Below, in pieces: positions 27,335-37,784 of a stretch of DNA of 64,000 bases (position 1 is its first letter; every line of letters begins with the position of its first letter). Made by a program: the position numbers and the translations under genes. This DNA is from Pelagibaculum spongiae (GTDB lineage: Bacteria > Pseudomonadota > Gammaproteobacteria > Enterobacterales > Pelagibaculaceae). The stretch spans positions 620,001 to 684,000 of the forward strand of contig NZ_QDDL01000001.1 of NCBI RefSeq assembly GCF_003097315.1, given 5' to 3'. The notes under the pieces are model-generated. The model made no database searches, had not been told where the DNA came from, and saw only the letters and a program-made list of their open reading frames with translations.

Positions 27335-28670
27335 TAATATTGAAGACCAATGGGAAAGCCCGTGGGACCAAGGACAATTAGTCCTTGCCGCTTCAGATCC
27401 AGATGGCGTGCTATTTATTTCAACTCAAGCCGACTGGCGTTTAAAATCATTACAACCACTTACAGATGCACAAAAAAAACAACTAATCAGCAGCCGACGC
27501 TACCCCGACAAGACCATTTCTGCTTTGCCTTTTGTAAAACCTGAGCCTTTACTACAAACACTGCATAACAAGCAACTGATTAAAATTGCCCCACAAGATA
27601 AACAAGCAGCTTTTCATTTACTGCACCAACAAGTTGATATGCCCGACACTCAATGGCGACTTCATCTATTTAGTCGCATGACTTATCCGGCTAACCAAAC
27701 ATTATTAGTTTTTCTACTCAGCTTGGTGGTACTAACACTACTAACATTGTTAGCGGCATTTCTGCGAGAACGCATTCGTAACGAGCGACGCTTAACCCTC
27801 GCTAGAAATCAGCTAGAAGTTCGAGTAGAAGAGCGTACTCACGAGTTATTGGGAAGTAATGTCCAACTAAAAAAAGAAATCCAAATACGCAAGCAAGCCC
27901 AAGAAAGTTTGCAAGAAACTCGCGATGAATTAGTACAAACGGCCAAAATGGCATTGTTAGGGCAAATGTCTGCCAGCATCAATCATGAATTGAACCAACC
28001 GTTAACTGCTCTGAGTAATTACGCAGAAAATGCACTCAAACTATTGAAAAAAGAACAGTATGATAAAGTACAAAGCAACTTGCAGTTAGTGGTCGAACTC
28101 AGTCGTCACATGGCAGAAATCATTGCCCGATTTAAAATATTTTCTAGCAAGCGTCCCGGCAATATCAGTCAACTGGATTTAAATAATTCAATCACTGCCG
28201 CCATTAAAATTATTCACCCACAAATAGAAAAGCAACAAGTTAAATTACGACTACCAAACATCAATAAAAAAGTACTGGTTAAAGGTGACTCGGTTCTACT
28301 GCAGCAAGTATTGGTCAATTTGCTCAGCAATGCAGTGCAGTCCTTAGAAAACTTTGAAACAAAACAATTGGAAACAGAAACCGATACAACCGAACCACTC
28401 GTTCGGCCTGAAATTGAAATTCATTTAATTGAAACCAGCAATAGCTGGCAATTATCGGTACTGGATAACGGCTGCGGAATTAGCCAACACGATATTGAAC
28501 ATATCTTTGAACCATTTTTTACTACCAAAGGCAGCGGTGAAGGGCTTGGCTTGGGACTGCCAATTTCCAGGCAAATCATGCAGCGTCTTGGCGGTAATTT
28601 ATTTGTCGAAAGTGATATTCAACAAGGAGCCTGTTTCACCATGGAACTGGCTAAAGCCGATAATTTATGA
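27335..28670 (+). pseudogene. dctB: DctB-type sensor histidine kinase, 3' fragment (IS-disrupted)
   Basis: Continues the sensor domain (NIEDQWESPWDQGQLVLAAS, then DPDGVLFIST), the second membrane helix (TLLVFLLSLVVLTLLTLLAAF), a coiled linker, the phosphoacceptor H-box in SASINHELNQPLTALSNYAE, and the ATPase domain with N-box LLSNAVQSL, G1 DNGCGI, F-box FEPFFTTK and G2 GLGLGLPIS. All kinase motifs are intact. A frame open from 27312 inside the IS could express a kinase without most of its sensor; that is speculation. Overlaps dctD by ATGA. Confidence 0.93.
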
Positions 28671-30064
28671 ATTCAACAAATCAAATTTCCAATATGAGTA
28701 ATCTACCTAACCCTCAACCTCGAATTTTACTGGTCGATGATGAAGCTTATTTACGTGATTCAATACGACAAACGCTTGAATTAGAAGATTATCAAGTTGA
28801 TTGCTTTGCGAACGGTGAGCATTTATTAAAAGATCAAAAACTCGAACAAGTCGGCCTACTAATTACTGATATTTCTATGCCGGGTATGAGTGGTTTGCAA
28901 TTAATGCAGCAGATCAACCAAAGGGATAAAGATTTACCGGTTATTTTGATTACTGGCCATGGTGATATCAGCATGGCCGTTCAAGCAATGCGTGATGGCG
29001 CATGGGACTTTATAGAAAAACCTTTTTCTAACGATCGCTTGCTGGACGCGGTAAAACGCGCAATGCAAAAACGTCAGCTGGTATTGGAAAATCGCCAGTT
29101 AAAAGTCGACATAGAAGCCCATACCGCTCCTGGCCCGAGAATTCTCGGTAATAGCGAGCCAATGCGTCAATTACGGCAAATATTAAAAAGAGTAATTAAT
29201 GCACCTGCAGATATTTTAATCGAAGGTGAAACAGGCACAGGCAAAGAGTTAGTGTCTCGTTATTTGCATGAGCACTCTAACCGCCAACAACATAATTTTG
29301 TTGCTATTAACTGTGGTGCGATTCCAGAAAACCTGATCGAGTCAGAACTATTTGGCCATGAAGCAGGTGCTTTTACCGGTGCAGGTAAAAAACGTGTGGG
29401 TAAGTTTGAACATGCGAATGGCGGCACATTGTTTCTAGATGAAATTGAAAGCATGCCGATATCACTTCAAGTGAAAATTCTGCGGGTGTTGGAAGATAGA
29501 AAAGTAGAACCACTAGGGTCTAATAAAAGTATCTCACTCGATATTCGAATAGTCGCTGCCACCAAAACCGACTTAAAGGCATTAAGTGACCAAGGCAGTT
29601 TTAGATCCGATCTGTATTATCGATTGAATTTAGTCAATGTACATATTCCACCACTTCGACAAAGGTCCGAAGATATAGCACTGCTTTTTCAACATTTTAC
29701 CTTAATTGCTTCAGCACGATATCAGAGTGAAATCGTACCCTTATCTATTGAACAACGTCAGGCATTACTCAAACATCAATGGCCGGGCAATGTTCGCGAG
29801 CTGCGTAATTTAGCTGAACGCTATATCTTAATGGGTAGCCATACTCCTTTTGATTTTTCTGCCGCAGTGAGTTCACCTAATGGACTTTCATCTCTATCAG
29901 ATCAAGTAGAACAATTTGAACGGAGTCTGCTAGAACAGGCGCTGGAGTCAAGCAAGGGCAATCTCAAACAAGCAATGGAAGTGCTAGACCTGCCACGAAA
30001 AACCCTTTATGACAAAATGAAAAAACATCAATTAAACAAAGAAATGTTTAAATCGGCAGAATAA
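28667..30064 (+). CDS. dctD: Sigma-54-dependent response regulator DctD
   Basis: 465 aa. Receiver domain residues 18-135 (ILLVDDEAYLRDS with acidic pocket, phosphoacceptor Asp in LLITDISMPGMSG, Lys in FIEKPF). The AAA+ sigma-54 interaction domain follows with Walker A GETGTGKE, the GAFTGA loop contacting sigma-54 and the Walker B GGTLFLDEIE. A Fis-type helix-turn-helix sits at the C-terminus (LKQAMEVLDLPRKTLYDKM). The upstream partner kinase DctB is broken by an IS, and a sigma-54 promoter plus dctPQM follow, which fixes its role. Confidence 0.95.
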   Translation: MNSTNQISNMSNLPNPQPRILLVDDEAYLRDSIRQTLELEDYQVDCFANGEHLLKDQKLEQVGLLITDISMPGMSGLQLMQQINQRDKDLPVILITGHGDISMAVQAMRDGAWDFIEKPFSNDRLLDAVKRAMQKRQLVLENRQLKVDIEAHTAPGPRILGNSEPMRQLRQILKRVINAPADILIEGETGTGKELVSRYLHEHSNRQQHNFVAINCGAIPENLIESELFGHEAGAFTGAGKKRVGKFEHANGGTLFLDEIESMPISLQVKILRVLEDRKVEPLGSNKSISLDIRIVAATKTDLKALSDQGSFRSDLYYRLNLVNVHIPPLRQRSEDIALLFQHFTLIASARYQSEIVPLSIEQRQALLKHQWPGNVRELRNLAERYILMGSHTPFDFSAAVSSPNGLSSLSDQVEQFERSLLEQALESSKGNLKQAMEVLDLPRKTLYDKMKKHQLNKEMFKSAE

Positions 30065-30145
30065 AGCACACCTCTTTTGACAGAGACTCTACTCATCTGC
30101 ATTACAATGTTTTGTTTGGGTGACAATCCACCCATTACTTTTTAT

Positions 30146-30171
30146 AAAATTGGCGGATTCCCGCCAATTTT
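30146..30171 (+). terminator. Terminator after dctD
   Basis: AAAATTGGCGG / CCGCCAATTTT with a short ATTC loop, followed by CATTTTAC; 85 bp beyond the stop. Separates dctBD from dctPQM. Confidence 0.85.
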
Positions 30172-30244
30172 CATTTTACTGGCATGATTTCAGCACTCCA
30201 GCAAACACTTACCCAGCGATACTTTAGATCACTTTTTTTGATTC

Positions 30245-30260
30245 TGGCACGTATCTAGCA
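30245..30260 (+). promoter_or_regulatory. Sigma-54 promoter of dctPQM
   Basis: TGGCACGTATCTAGCA matches the -24/-12 consensus (GG and GC separated by exactly 10 bases, with the full TGGCACG -24 element). It lies about 150 bp before dctP and downstream of the gene for a sigma-54 activator. No clear palindromic DctD site was found between it and the dctD terminator. Nothing else is seen in the 348-bp dctD-dctP gap. Confidence 0.85.
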
Positions 30261-30412
30261 TTTATTATCAGCAACCAACACCAATAGTAAATATCGAGAG
30301 CACATTGCTCAACTCGGTTGTTTCAAGGCAAGCAAACCTTACTTGAACGCTGCACAACCAAGATTTGATGCGCTCTTCAATGCTGCATAAAACAACGATT
30401 CGGAGCCAAATT

Positions 30413-31414
30413 ATGAAGATGCGAAAGCTATTAAAGCACTCCTTAATCACCATCGCTGCTGCCACGACACTTATTGCGTCAGGCTTGTTACAAGCCAGAC
30501 CAATTGAAATAAAATTTTCTCATGTAGTTGCAGAAAACACGCCAAAAGGCCAAATGGCACTCAAATTCAAAGCGCTAGTTGAACAGAGGCTTCCAGGAAA
30601 AGTACAAGTCAAAGTATTCCCAAACTCTCAACTCTTTGGTGATAATAAAGTATTGGAAGCAATGATTCTTGGCGACGTTCAATTAGCTGCGCCATCGCTG
30701 TCAAAATTTAAAAAATATACCAAAAAATTGCAGGTTTTTGATCTACCATTCTTGTTTAAAGATATGGAAGCGGTAGACAGGTTCCAGCAAGGCCCTACCG
30801 GTCAAAAGCTACTTACCTCGCTAAAGAAAAAAGGCTTAGTTGGCTTGGGTTATTTACATAATGGTTTAAAGCAGTTGTCTGCTAGCCGCCCATTAAAAAC
30901 ACCAGCAGATATCGATGGCTTAAAATTCCGTATCATGGCATCCGATGTTTTAGCGGCACAGTTTGAAGCAGTTGATGCGACACCGGTTAAAAAGCCTTTT
31001 TCAGAAGTGTTTACTCTGTTGCAAACTCGCGCAATTGATGGACAAGAAAATACCTGGTCTAACATCTACTCCAAAAAATTCTTTGAAGTACAACCTTATA
31101 TTACTGAATCAAACCATGGCCTTCTCGATTACATAATCGTTACTTCTGCCGAATTCTGGTTAACTTTGCCAAAAGATATTCGCCCTATCGTTAAAAAATC
31201 TCTCGATGAAGCAATTGCTCACGGTAATTCAATTGCCGCACGTAAAGTTAACGAAGATCGTCAAAAAATTATTGATTCTGGCAAAAGCGAAGTACTAACC
31301 ATCACTAACCGTCAACGCCAGCAGTGGGTTGATGCAATGAAGCCAGTTTGGAAAGAGTTTGAGCGTGAAATCGGTAAAGACGTTATTCGCGCAGCAATCA
31401 AGTCTAATAATTAG
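30413..31414 (+). CDS. dctP: TRAP C4-dicarboxylate substrate-binding protein DctP
   Basis: 333 aa periplasmic solute receptor. The signal peptide ends near LLQARP; the mature part begins IEIKFSHVVAENTPKG. The family segment FRIMASDVLAAQFEAVDATP contains the arginine that binds the carboxylate of the ligand, and ARAIDGQENTW-type sequence (TRAIDGQENTWSN) is present. The start at 30413 has GGAG 7 bp upstream; earlier in-frame codons lack this. First gene of dctPQM. Confidence 0.95.
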   Translation: MKMRKLLKHSLITIAAATTLIASGLLQARPIEIKFSHVVAENTPKGQMALKFKALVEQRLPGKVQVKVFPNSQLFGDNKVLEAMILGDVQLAAPSLSKFKKYTKKLQVFDLPFLFKDMEAVDRFQQGPTGQKLLTSLKKKGLVGLGYLHNGLKQLSASRPLKTPADIDGLKFRIMASDVLAAQFEAVDATPVKKPFSEVFTLLQTRAIDGQENTWSNIYSKKFFEVQPYITESNHGLLDYIIVTSAEFWLTLPKDIRPIVKKSLDEAIAHGNSIAARKVNEDRQKIIDSGKSEVLTITNRQRQQWVDAMKPVWKEFEREIGKDVIRAAIKSNN

Positions 31415-31429
31415 CAGCTATTTTAAAAA

Positions 31430-31455
31430 TGCAGGCACAGATTGTTGTGCCTGCA
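31430..31455 (+). repeat. Intercistronic hairpin between dctP and dctQ
   Basis: TGCAGGCACA / TGTGCCTGCA, 10 bp perfect, 6-nt loop, no T-run, 15 bp after the dctP stop and 15 bp before dctQ. Such hairpins typically stabilise the upstream cistron, consistent with receptors being needed in excess of the permease. Confidence 0.7.
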
Positions 31456-31470
31456 GGATGGAGCAATATT

Positions 31471-32022
31471 ATGCTGCAAAAACTACATCGATTTGAAGAA
31501 AACCTTCTCTGCACTTTATTAGGCCTGATGACTGCTTTGGTTGCTGTCGAAGTGGTACTGCGCTTCTTTTTTAATACCGGTCTTTTATGGGCTCAAGAAG
31601 TCACACTCTATATTTCAGCTTGGTTTGTTTTGTTAGGTGCTTCCTACGGCATTAGGGTTGGCGCCCATATCGGCGTAGATGCGTTCATTCGACTGATGCC
31701 TCCGCTACCTCGAAAAATATTATCTAGCATTGCAGTCGCCTGCTGCTTGATCTATTGCGGTTTGTTTATCTATGGCAGCTGGATTTACCTGGCAAAAATG
31801 AAACTGATTGAATTGGAAATGGAAGATTTACCGATTCCAAAATGGATTGCCATGAGTGTTTTAGTTATAGGCTTTGTATTGTTGGCTATTCGTTTTTTAA
31901 TATTGCTATGGAATATTATCACCGACAAGCAAGATGGCTTTAAATTAGCGGACGAAGCCAAAGAAAGCCTAGAACTGGCACAAAAAACCGATGAAGAAGT
32001 TAAATCAGAGGGAGTTCGCTAA
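31471..32022 (+). CDS. dctQ: TRAP transporter small permease DctQ
   Basis: 183 aa with four transmembrane helices: LLCTLLGLMTALVAVEVVLRF, VTLYISAWFVLLGASYGI, ILSSIAVACCLIYCGLFIYG and WIAMSVLVIGFVLLAIRFL. The DctQ segment GLLWAQEVTLY and GAHIGVD are conserved. Starts at ATG 31471 with a GGAG site; earlier codons fall in the hairpin. The charged tail (about 30 residues) is cytoplasmic. Overlaps dctM by one base. Confidence 0.94.
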   Translation: MLQKLHRFEENLLCTLLGLMTALVAVEVVLRFFFNTGLLWAQEVTLYISAWFVLLGASYGIRVGAHIGVDAFIRLMPPLPRKILSSIAVACCLIYCGLFIYGSWIYLAKMKLIELEMEDLPIPKWIAMSVLVIGFVLLAIRFLILLWNIITDKQDGFKLADEAKESLELAQKTDEEVKSEGVR

Positions 32023-33404
32023 TGGCTACAGCAACATTATTCACAGCACTTTTGCTTTGTATGCTAATTGGCATGCCTATTGCGATTGCTCTTGGATTTT
32101 CTAGCATCGCTACTATTTTATTATTTTCTAATGACTCGCTAGCTTCTGTTGCACTTAAACTATTTGAAGCAACTTCAGAACATTACACTCTACTAGCGAT
32201 TCCATTCTTTATTTTATCTTCGGCTTTTCTATCGACTGGTGGTGTTGCTCGAAGAATTATTGATTTTGCAATTGATTCAGTCGGTCATATTCGTGGCGGC
32301 TTGGCAATTGCTTCTGTTATGGCTTGTATGATCTTTGCTGCAGTATCTGGCTCTTCACCGGCCACCGTTGCAGCCATCGGCTCTATTGTTATTGCCGGAA
32401 TGGTCCGCGCTGGCTACCCCAAAGCTTTTGCCGCCGGCGTCATTGCCAATGCCGGTACCTTAGGCATTCTGATTCCACCTTCCATTGTCATGCTGGTCTA
32501 TTCAGCCGCAACAGAAGTATCGGCTTCTAAAATGTTTATGGCCGGTTTAATTCCTGGTTTAATGATGGGTAGCATGTTGATGATCGCCATCTATATCGTC
32601 GCCCGAATTAAAAAACTACCGGCTCAACCCTTTCCTGGCATTAAAAAATGGTGTATCTCCGGCTCTAAAGCTTTAGCCGGTTTAATGCTGATAATTTTAG
32701 TACTGGGTTGCATTTATGGTGGCGTCGCCAGCCCAACCGAAGCTGCCGCTGCTTCAGCTGTCTATGCATTTTTAGTTGCTGTTTTTGGCTACCGAGATTT
32801 AGGCCCACTTAAAAATGAGCCTTGGAAGAAACAAGACGAATCAATTGCAGCGGCATCAGTTCGCGCGGTATGGCAGCTGCCCTATTCAGTCACAACATCT
32901 TTTGCCAACGAAGAAGTACGCAAAGTCATTCTTGATGCGTGTAAAGTCAGTTTGATGCTGTTGTTTATTATTGCCAATGCAATGCTGTTTGCCCATGTAT
33001 TAACCACCGAGCGCATTCCACATGCTATTGCAGAAACCATTGTAAACTGGGGATTACCCGCTTGGGGCTTTTTAATTGTGGTTAACCTGCTGCTATTAAT
33101 GGCCGGTAATTTTATGGAGCCATCAGCTATTTTGCTGATTATGGCACCCATTCTGTTTCCTATCGCGGTTCAGCTCGGCATCGATCCGATCCATTTGGGT
33201 ATCATTATGGTGGTCAATATGGAGATTGGTATGCTAACACCGCCAGTTGGGCTCAACCTGTTTGTCACCGCAGGCATAACCAACATGGGAATTGGCTGGG
33301 TGATTAAAGCAGCATTACCATGGTTGTCACTGCTGCTGATTTTCCTAATATTGATTACTTATATTCCAGCAATTTCATTGTGGCTGCCAAATAAGTTGGG
33401 GTAA
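32022..33404 (+). CDS. dctM: TRAP transporter large permease DctM
   Basis: 460 aa, about 12-13 transmembrane segments. The family signature FAAVSGSSPATVAAIGS, GVIANAGTLGILIPPSIVMLVYS and the repeat-half motif IGMLTPPVGLNLFV are all present. A cytoplasmic loop of about 50 residues near position 265 is longer than the minimal family form. Ion-coupled import of dicarboxylate delivered by DctP. Last gene of the operon, followed by a terminator. Confidence 0.96.
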   Translation: MATATLFTALLLCMLIGMPIAIALGFSSIATILLFSNDSLASVALKLFEATSEHYTLLAIPFFILSSAFLSTGGVARRIIDFAIDSVGHIRGGLAIASVMACMIFAAVSGSSPATVAAIGSIVIAGMVRAGYPKAFAAGVIANAGTLGILIPPSIVMLVYSAATEVSASKMFMAGLIPGLMMGSMLMIAIYIVARIKKLPAQPFPGIKKWCISGSKALAGLMLIILVLGCIYGGVASPTEAAAASAVYAFLVAVFGYRDLGPLKNEPWKKQDESIAAASVRAVWQLPYSVTTSFANEEVRKVILDACKVSLMLLFIIANAMLFAHVLTTERIPHAIAETIVNWGLPAWGFLIVVNLLLLMAGNFMEPSAILLIMAPILFPIAVQLGIDPIHLGIIMVVNMEIGMLTPPVGLNLFVTAGITNMGIGWVIKAALPWLSLLLIFLILITYIPAISLWLPNKLG

Positions 33405-33426
33405 ATTACCAACAGTCATCGTTAAT

Positions 33427-33454
33427 AAAAAGGCCAGCATTTTCTGGCCTTTTT
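33427..33454 (+). terminator. Terminator of dctPQM
   Basis: AAAAAGGCCAG / CTGGCCTTTTT with a CATTTT loop; ends in T5. Could also serve the minus-strand DUF805 gene. Confidence 0.9.
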
Positions 33455-33522
33455 ATTTCAGAATGAAATCGTCAAGACGAATCTAATTCACCTTAAGCGA
33501 ATATTATCATTCAAATCACCTT

Positions 33523-33875
33523 TTACTGAGCTGCCAGCTTAGGATTGACTCCAAAACCATTCGCATCATGGCTATCCTGAACAAGAAAAACAATCAAAAC
33601 AATTGGGCCAATCAATGGGATAAGCACCAATAACTGCCACCACCCGCTTCGACTCATGTCATGTAATCTTCTAGCGGCCAAGCTAACAGATGGAACCAAC
33701 ATTACCAGAGCATATACCATTGCGATTATGCCGCCAGTCTCCACCATTACATCAAGTACAATGCAAGCTACATAAAAAATCAGATAGAAAAGCATAAACA
33801 TCCAGTAAGCTTTCCTTCTTGCTCTTCCTTTAAAATCTGAATAATTTTTTTAAATGCATCGATGAAATATTCCAT
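33523..33875 (-). pseudogene. DUF805 membrane protein, frameshifted at an A7 tract
   Basis: The long frame (33523-33801) contains the DUF805 membrane part (AARRLHDMSRSGWWQLLVLI) but lacks the family's N-terminus. That N-terminus exists in another frame: ATG 33875, with GAGGG upstream, reads MEYFIDAFKK, and after a run of seven A (plus-strand T 33845-33851) the family motif SDFKGRARRKAYWMFML continues in the -1 frame. One extra A, or a -1 slip, restores the full protein. It may be a pseudogene, a phase-variable gene, a slippage-expressed gene or a sequencing error in a homopolymer. Confidence 0.85.
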
Positions 33876-34009
33876 TTTACCCTCTTTTATATTTTGGTAG
33901 GTATCTTAACAAACGGGCTAATATCCATGGCCTGCTTGCCAAGTATATTGCCGCATTGTCAGCTTATTACCTACAAAACATAATAGATTGCTGCTATTTT
34001 CTCTGAGCA

Positions 34010-34043
34010 AAAAAAACCGCACAGTTTCCTGTACGGTTTTTTT
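34010..34043 (-). terminator. Terminator of carAB-greA
   Basis: AAAAACCG-C-ACAG / CTGT-A-CGGTTTTT stem with one C.A mismatch and a TTTC loop, with A- and T-runs on both sides, so it works in either direction. Starts 19 bp past the greA stop. Confidence 0.88.
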
Positions 34044-34061
34044 GAAATGCTTGGTTAAATA

Positions 34062-34538
34062 CTAGTTATATTTAACTGCTGCAATTTCATATTCCACTTC
34101 ACCACCCGGCGTTTGAATGTTGACTGAATCATCAACTTCTTTACCGGTTACACCACGAGCGATCGGTGAGTTAAAGGAGATTTTGCCTTGTTTGATGTCG
34201 GCTTCATCGTCACCAACAATCTTGTAGACAACTTCTTCTTCTGTTTCGACATTTACCAAGGTCACTGTCGACCCAAAAATCACTTTGCCATTATTGGTCA
34301 TTTGACTAATGTCGACAATCTGGCAGTTAGATAACTTACCTTCGACTTCAGCAATTCGACCTTCTAAAAAACCCTGCTCTTCACGCGCAGCGTGATATTC
34401 AGCATTTTCTTTCAAATCACCGTGAGCGCGTGCTTCTGCGATCGATTCGATAATTCGCGGGCGATCAATGGTTTTAGCTTTCTGCAGCTCATCGCGCAGT
34501 GCCTTCTCACCTTCAACTGTGATGGGAACTAGATTCAT
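34062..34538 (-). CDS. greA: Transcription elongation factor GreA
   Basis: 158 aa. The N-terminal coiled coil (residues 10-75) includes the acidic tip region [20 protein letters not shown] and [20 protein letters not shown]; the C-terminal FKBP-like domain has [20 protein letters not shown] and [14 protein letters not shown]. Rescues backtracked RNA polymerase by stimulating transcript cleavage. The ATG overlaps the carB stop (ATGA), so translation is coupled. Confidence 0.97.
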   Translation of the reverse strand: MNLVPITVEGEKALRDELQKAKTIDRPRIIESIAEARAHGDLKENAEYHAAREEQGFLEGRIAEVEGKLSNCQIVDISQMTNNGKVIFGSTVTLVNVETEEEVVYKIVGDDEADIKQGKISFNSPIARGVTGKEVDDSVNIQTPGGEVEYEIAAVKYN

Positions 34539-37500
34539 CCTGATACCTTCGTATGCAAATCTTGGAGCCGATGAACCGGGCTATCTAGCCGGTCAGCTAA
34601 CGCCAAAGCGGTCGCTCGGGCTCCAGCAAGCGTTGTAGTGTAACTCACCTGATGCTGCAATGCAGACCGTCGGATATCAAAGGAATCTCGAATCGACTGA
34701 CGGCCTTCTGTGGTATTCACCACATAAGCGATCTCATCGTTCTTGATCATATCTACCAAATGCGGGCGACCTTCATGCATTTTATTCACTTGGATGCATT
34801 CCAAACCGGCCTCTTGCAATGCAGCAGCAGTGCCTCCGGTAGCAACCAATTCAAAACCAAGATCAAGTAGCATTTTTCCTGCTACAACTGCAGCTGGCTT
34901 ATCAGCATCACGAACACTGATTAATACCCGGCCCGATTCTGGCAAGGTTTGGTTTCCACCCAGTACTGCATTATAGAATGCTGCACCGAAGGTATCACCT
35001 ACCCCCATAACTTCGCCGGTCGACTTCATTTCCGGGCCAAGAATTGGATCAACACCTTGGAACTTAGCAAACGGCAACACAGCTTCTTTGACGCTGAAAT
35101 AAGGTGGAATAATTTCTTTTTCTACACCTAATTCAGGCAGCGTATAACCCGCCATGCAAAGTGCCGCAATATTGGCCACTGGCATGCCGGTTGCTTTAGA
35201 AACAAAAGGAACCGTTCGCGATGCGCGAGGATTTACTTCCAGGATATAAACCTGGTCACCCTTAATCGCAAACTGAGTGTTCATTAGGCCGATAACACCT
35301 AATTCACGCCCCATTGCTGCCACTTGCTCACGCATGACCTGCTGGACTTCTTGCCCCAAACTATAAGGCGGCAAAGAACAGGCAGAGTCACCTGAGTGAA
35401 CACCGGCTTGTTCGATATGTTCCATAATGCCAGCAACTAAAACATTGCCGTCTTTATCACAAATCGCATCAACATCTGCTTCGATTGCATCATCAAGGAA
35501 TCGATCTAACAATACGGGCGAGTCATTGGAAACGCTAACTGCAGTAGTCATATAGCGAGCTAAATCTTCATCACTATGAACAATTTCCATTGCCCGACCA
35601 CCCAGTACATACGATGGACGTACTACCAGCGGATAACCAATTTCATTTGCCTGAACTAAGCCTTCTTCCAGGCTACGAGCAGTCCGGTTAGGTGGTTGCA
35701 GCAAACCGAGCTTTTCAATCATTTGCTGGAAACGTTCACGATCTTCAGCTTGATCGATTGCCGAAGGCGGTGTTCCCATAATCGGTACACCAGCGGCTTC
35801 CAGATCTTCCGCCAACTTCAGCGGCGTTTGACCACCATATTGGACGATGACACCGGCAGGTTGTTCAATACGAACAATCTCCAGTACATCTTCCAAGGTT
35901 AACGGCTCGAAATAGAGTCGATCTGAAGTGTCATAATCGGTAGAAACAGTTTCAGGGTTACAGTTGACCATAATGGTCTCAAAACCCTTAGATTTAAGCG
36001 CCATTGCTGCATGTACACAGCAATAATCAAACTCAATACCTTGGCCAATCCGATTAGGGCCACCACCTAACACCATATATTTGGTGTTGCTGGTTGGCGC
36101 CGCTTCACACTCTTCTTCATAAGTGGAATACAAGTAAGCCGTGTCGGTAGCAAATTCAGCCGCGCAAGTATCAACGCGCTTATATACCGGAAATACCTTT
36201 TGCTGATGACGCTGCTCGCGCACCTGCTGCTCCGATACACTTAACAAGCTAGCCAAGCGACGATCAGAGAAGCCTTTACGCTTCAAACGACGCATCGTCG
36301 GTTGGTCTAGTTTATCAAAACCAAGCGCTTCAACCTTAGCTTCCCATAGCAACAAATCTTCCATTTGCGCCAAGAACCACGGATCAACATGACTGATTTT
36401 AAATAATTCTTCAGCGGTCATACCGGCACGGAAACCATCGGCCAAATAACGGAATCTCTCCGGTCCTGGCTGATTAATTTCATTGCGCATAAACAGGAAG
36501 TCTTCATCTGACTTCGGCTGAATAATTGGATCTAGGCCATCAAGGCCTGTTTCCAAACCACGCAATGCTTTTTGAAAAGACTCCTGGAAGGTTCGGCCAA
36601 TCGCCATCACCTCACCGACCGATTTCATCTGAGTGCTCAGACGTGGCTCAGCTTCGGGGAATTTTTCAAAGTTAAAACGAGGGATTTTGGTAACGACATA
36701 ATCGATTGAAGGCTCAAACGATGCAGGCGTTTGACCACCCGTGATATCGTTTTGCAATTCATCCAGTGTGTAACCAATCGCCAGCTTGGCAGCAATTTTA
36801 GCAATCGGGAAGCCGGTCGCTTTAGAAGCCAAAGCAGAAGAACGAGACACTCGAGGATTCATCTCGATAACAACCAAGCGGCCATTCACAGGGCTCACAC
36901 CGAACTGAACATTCGATCCACCGGTATCAACACCGATTTCACGCAATACCGCAATCGATGCATTACGCATCAATTGGTATTCTTTGTCAGTCAAAGTTTG
37001 CGCAGGTGCTACCGTGATCGAATCACCGGTGTGAACACCCATTGCATCGAAGTTTTCAATCGAGCAGACAATAATGCAATTGTCTTTGTGGTCACGAACC
37101 ACCTCCATTTCAAACTCTTTCCAACCGATGATTGACTCATCGATTTGCAACTCGCTAGTCGGAGATAAATCAAAGCCGCGATGGCAAATTTCATCAAACT
37201 CTTCACGGTTGTAAGCAATACCACCGCCAGAACCACCCATGGTAAACGAAGGGCGGATAATCGATGGGAAACCTAGTTTCTCCACCGCATCCATCGCTTC
37301 TTCCATGTTATTGACGATTTCACTGCGTGGCATATCTAGGCCGATCTTAACCATTGCTTCGCGGAAACGATCCCGATCTTCAGCCTTGTCGATTGCATCA
37401 ACACTGGCACCAATCAACTCGACATTATATTTATCGAGAATGCCTTCCCGGTTCAAATCCAGCGCACAATTCAGTGCAGTCTGGCCGCCCATGGTTGGCA

Positions 37501-37759
37501 AGATGGCATCTGGCCGTTCTTTGGCAATAATCTTTTCAACCGTGCGCCACTCAATCGGTTCGATATAAGTGGCATCGGCCATTGCCGGATCGGTCATGAT
37601 GGTCGCTGGGTTAGAGTTGACCAAAATAACCCGAATACCTTCTTCACGCAGCGCTTTACACGCCTGGGCACCGGAATAGTCAAACTCACAGGCCTGACCG
37701 ATAACAATCGGCCCGGCACCAATGATCAAAACACTTTTTATATCTGTACGTTTTGGCAT
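34535..37759 (-). CDS. carB: Carbamoyl-phosphate synthase large subunit
   Basis: 1074 aa, essentially the E. coli length. Two ATP-grasp halves are evident: [20 protein letters not shown] with [11 protein letters not shown] in the first and [19 protein letters not shown] with [11 protein letters not shown] in the second, then an MGS-like allosteric domain (last ~140 residues, [11 protein letters not shown]). Makes carbamoyl phosphate for arginine and pyrimidines using ammonia passed from CarA. 25 bp downstream of carA, overlapping greA. Confidence 0.98.
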   Translation of the reverse strand: MPKRTDIKSVLIIGAGPIVIGQACEFDYSGAQACKALREEGIRVILVNSNPATIMTDPAMADATYIEPIEWRTVEKIIAKERPDAILPTMGGQTALNCALDLNREGILDKYNVELIGASVDAIDKAEDRDRFREAMVKIGLDMPRSEIVNNMEEAMDAVEKLGFPSIIRPSFTMGGSGGGIAYNREEFDEICHRGFDLSPTSELQIDESIIGWKEFEMEVVRDHKDNCIIVCSIENFDAMGVHTGDSITVAPAQTLTDKEYQLMRNASIAVLREIGVDTGGSNVQFGVSPVNGRLVVIEMNPRVSRSSALASKATGFPIAKIAAKLAIGYTLDELQNDITGGQTPASFEPSIDYVVTKIPRFNFEKFPEAEPRLSTQMKSVGEVMAIGRTFQESFQKALRGLETGLDGLDPIIQPKSDEDFLFMRNEINQPGPERFRYLADGFRAGMTAEELFKISHVDPWFLAQMEDLLLWEAKVEALGFDKLDQPTMRRLKRKGFSDRRLASLLSVSEQQVREQRHQQKVFPVYKRVDTCAAEFATDTAYLYSTYEEECEAAPTSNTKYMVLGGGPNRIGQGIEFDYCCVHAAMALKSKGFETIMVNCNPETVSTDYDTSDRLYFEPLTLEDVLEIVRIEQPAGVIVQYGGQTPLKLAEDLEAAGVPIMGTPPSAIDQAEDRERFQQMIEKLGLLQPPNRTARSLEEGLVQANEIGYPLVVRPSYVLGGRAMEIVHSDEDLARYMTTAVSVSNDSPVLLDRFLDDAIEADVDAICDKDGNVLVAGIMEHIEQAGVHSGDSACSLPPYSLGQEVQQVMREQVAAMGRELGVIGLMNTQFAIKGDQVYILEVNPRASRTVPFVSKATGMPVANIAALCMAGYTLPELGVEKEIIPPYFSVKEAVLPFAKFQGVDPILGPEMKSTGEVMGVGDTFGAAFYNAVLGGNQTLPESGRVLISVRDADKPAAVVAGKMLLDLGFELVATGGTAAALQEAGLECIQVNKMHEGRPHLVDMIKNDEIAYVVNTTEGRQSIRDSFDIRRSALQHQVSYTTTLAGARATALALADRLDSPVHRLQDLHTKVSG

Positions 37760-37784
37760 GCGGGCAAACCTCTTAAATCCTGCT

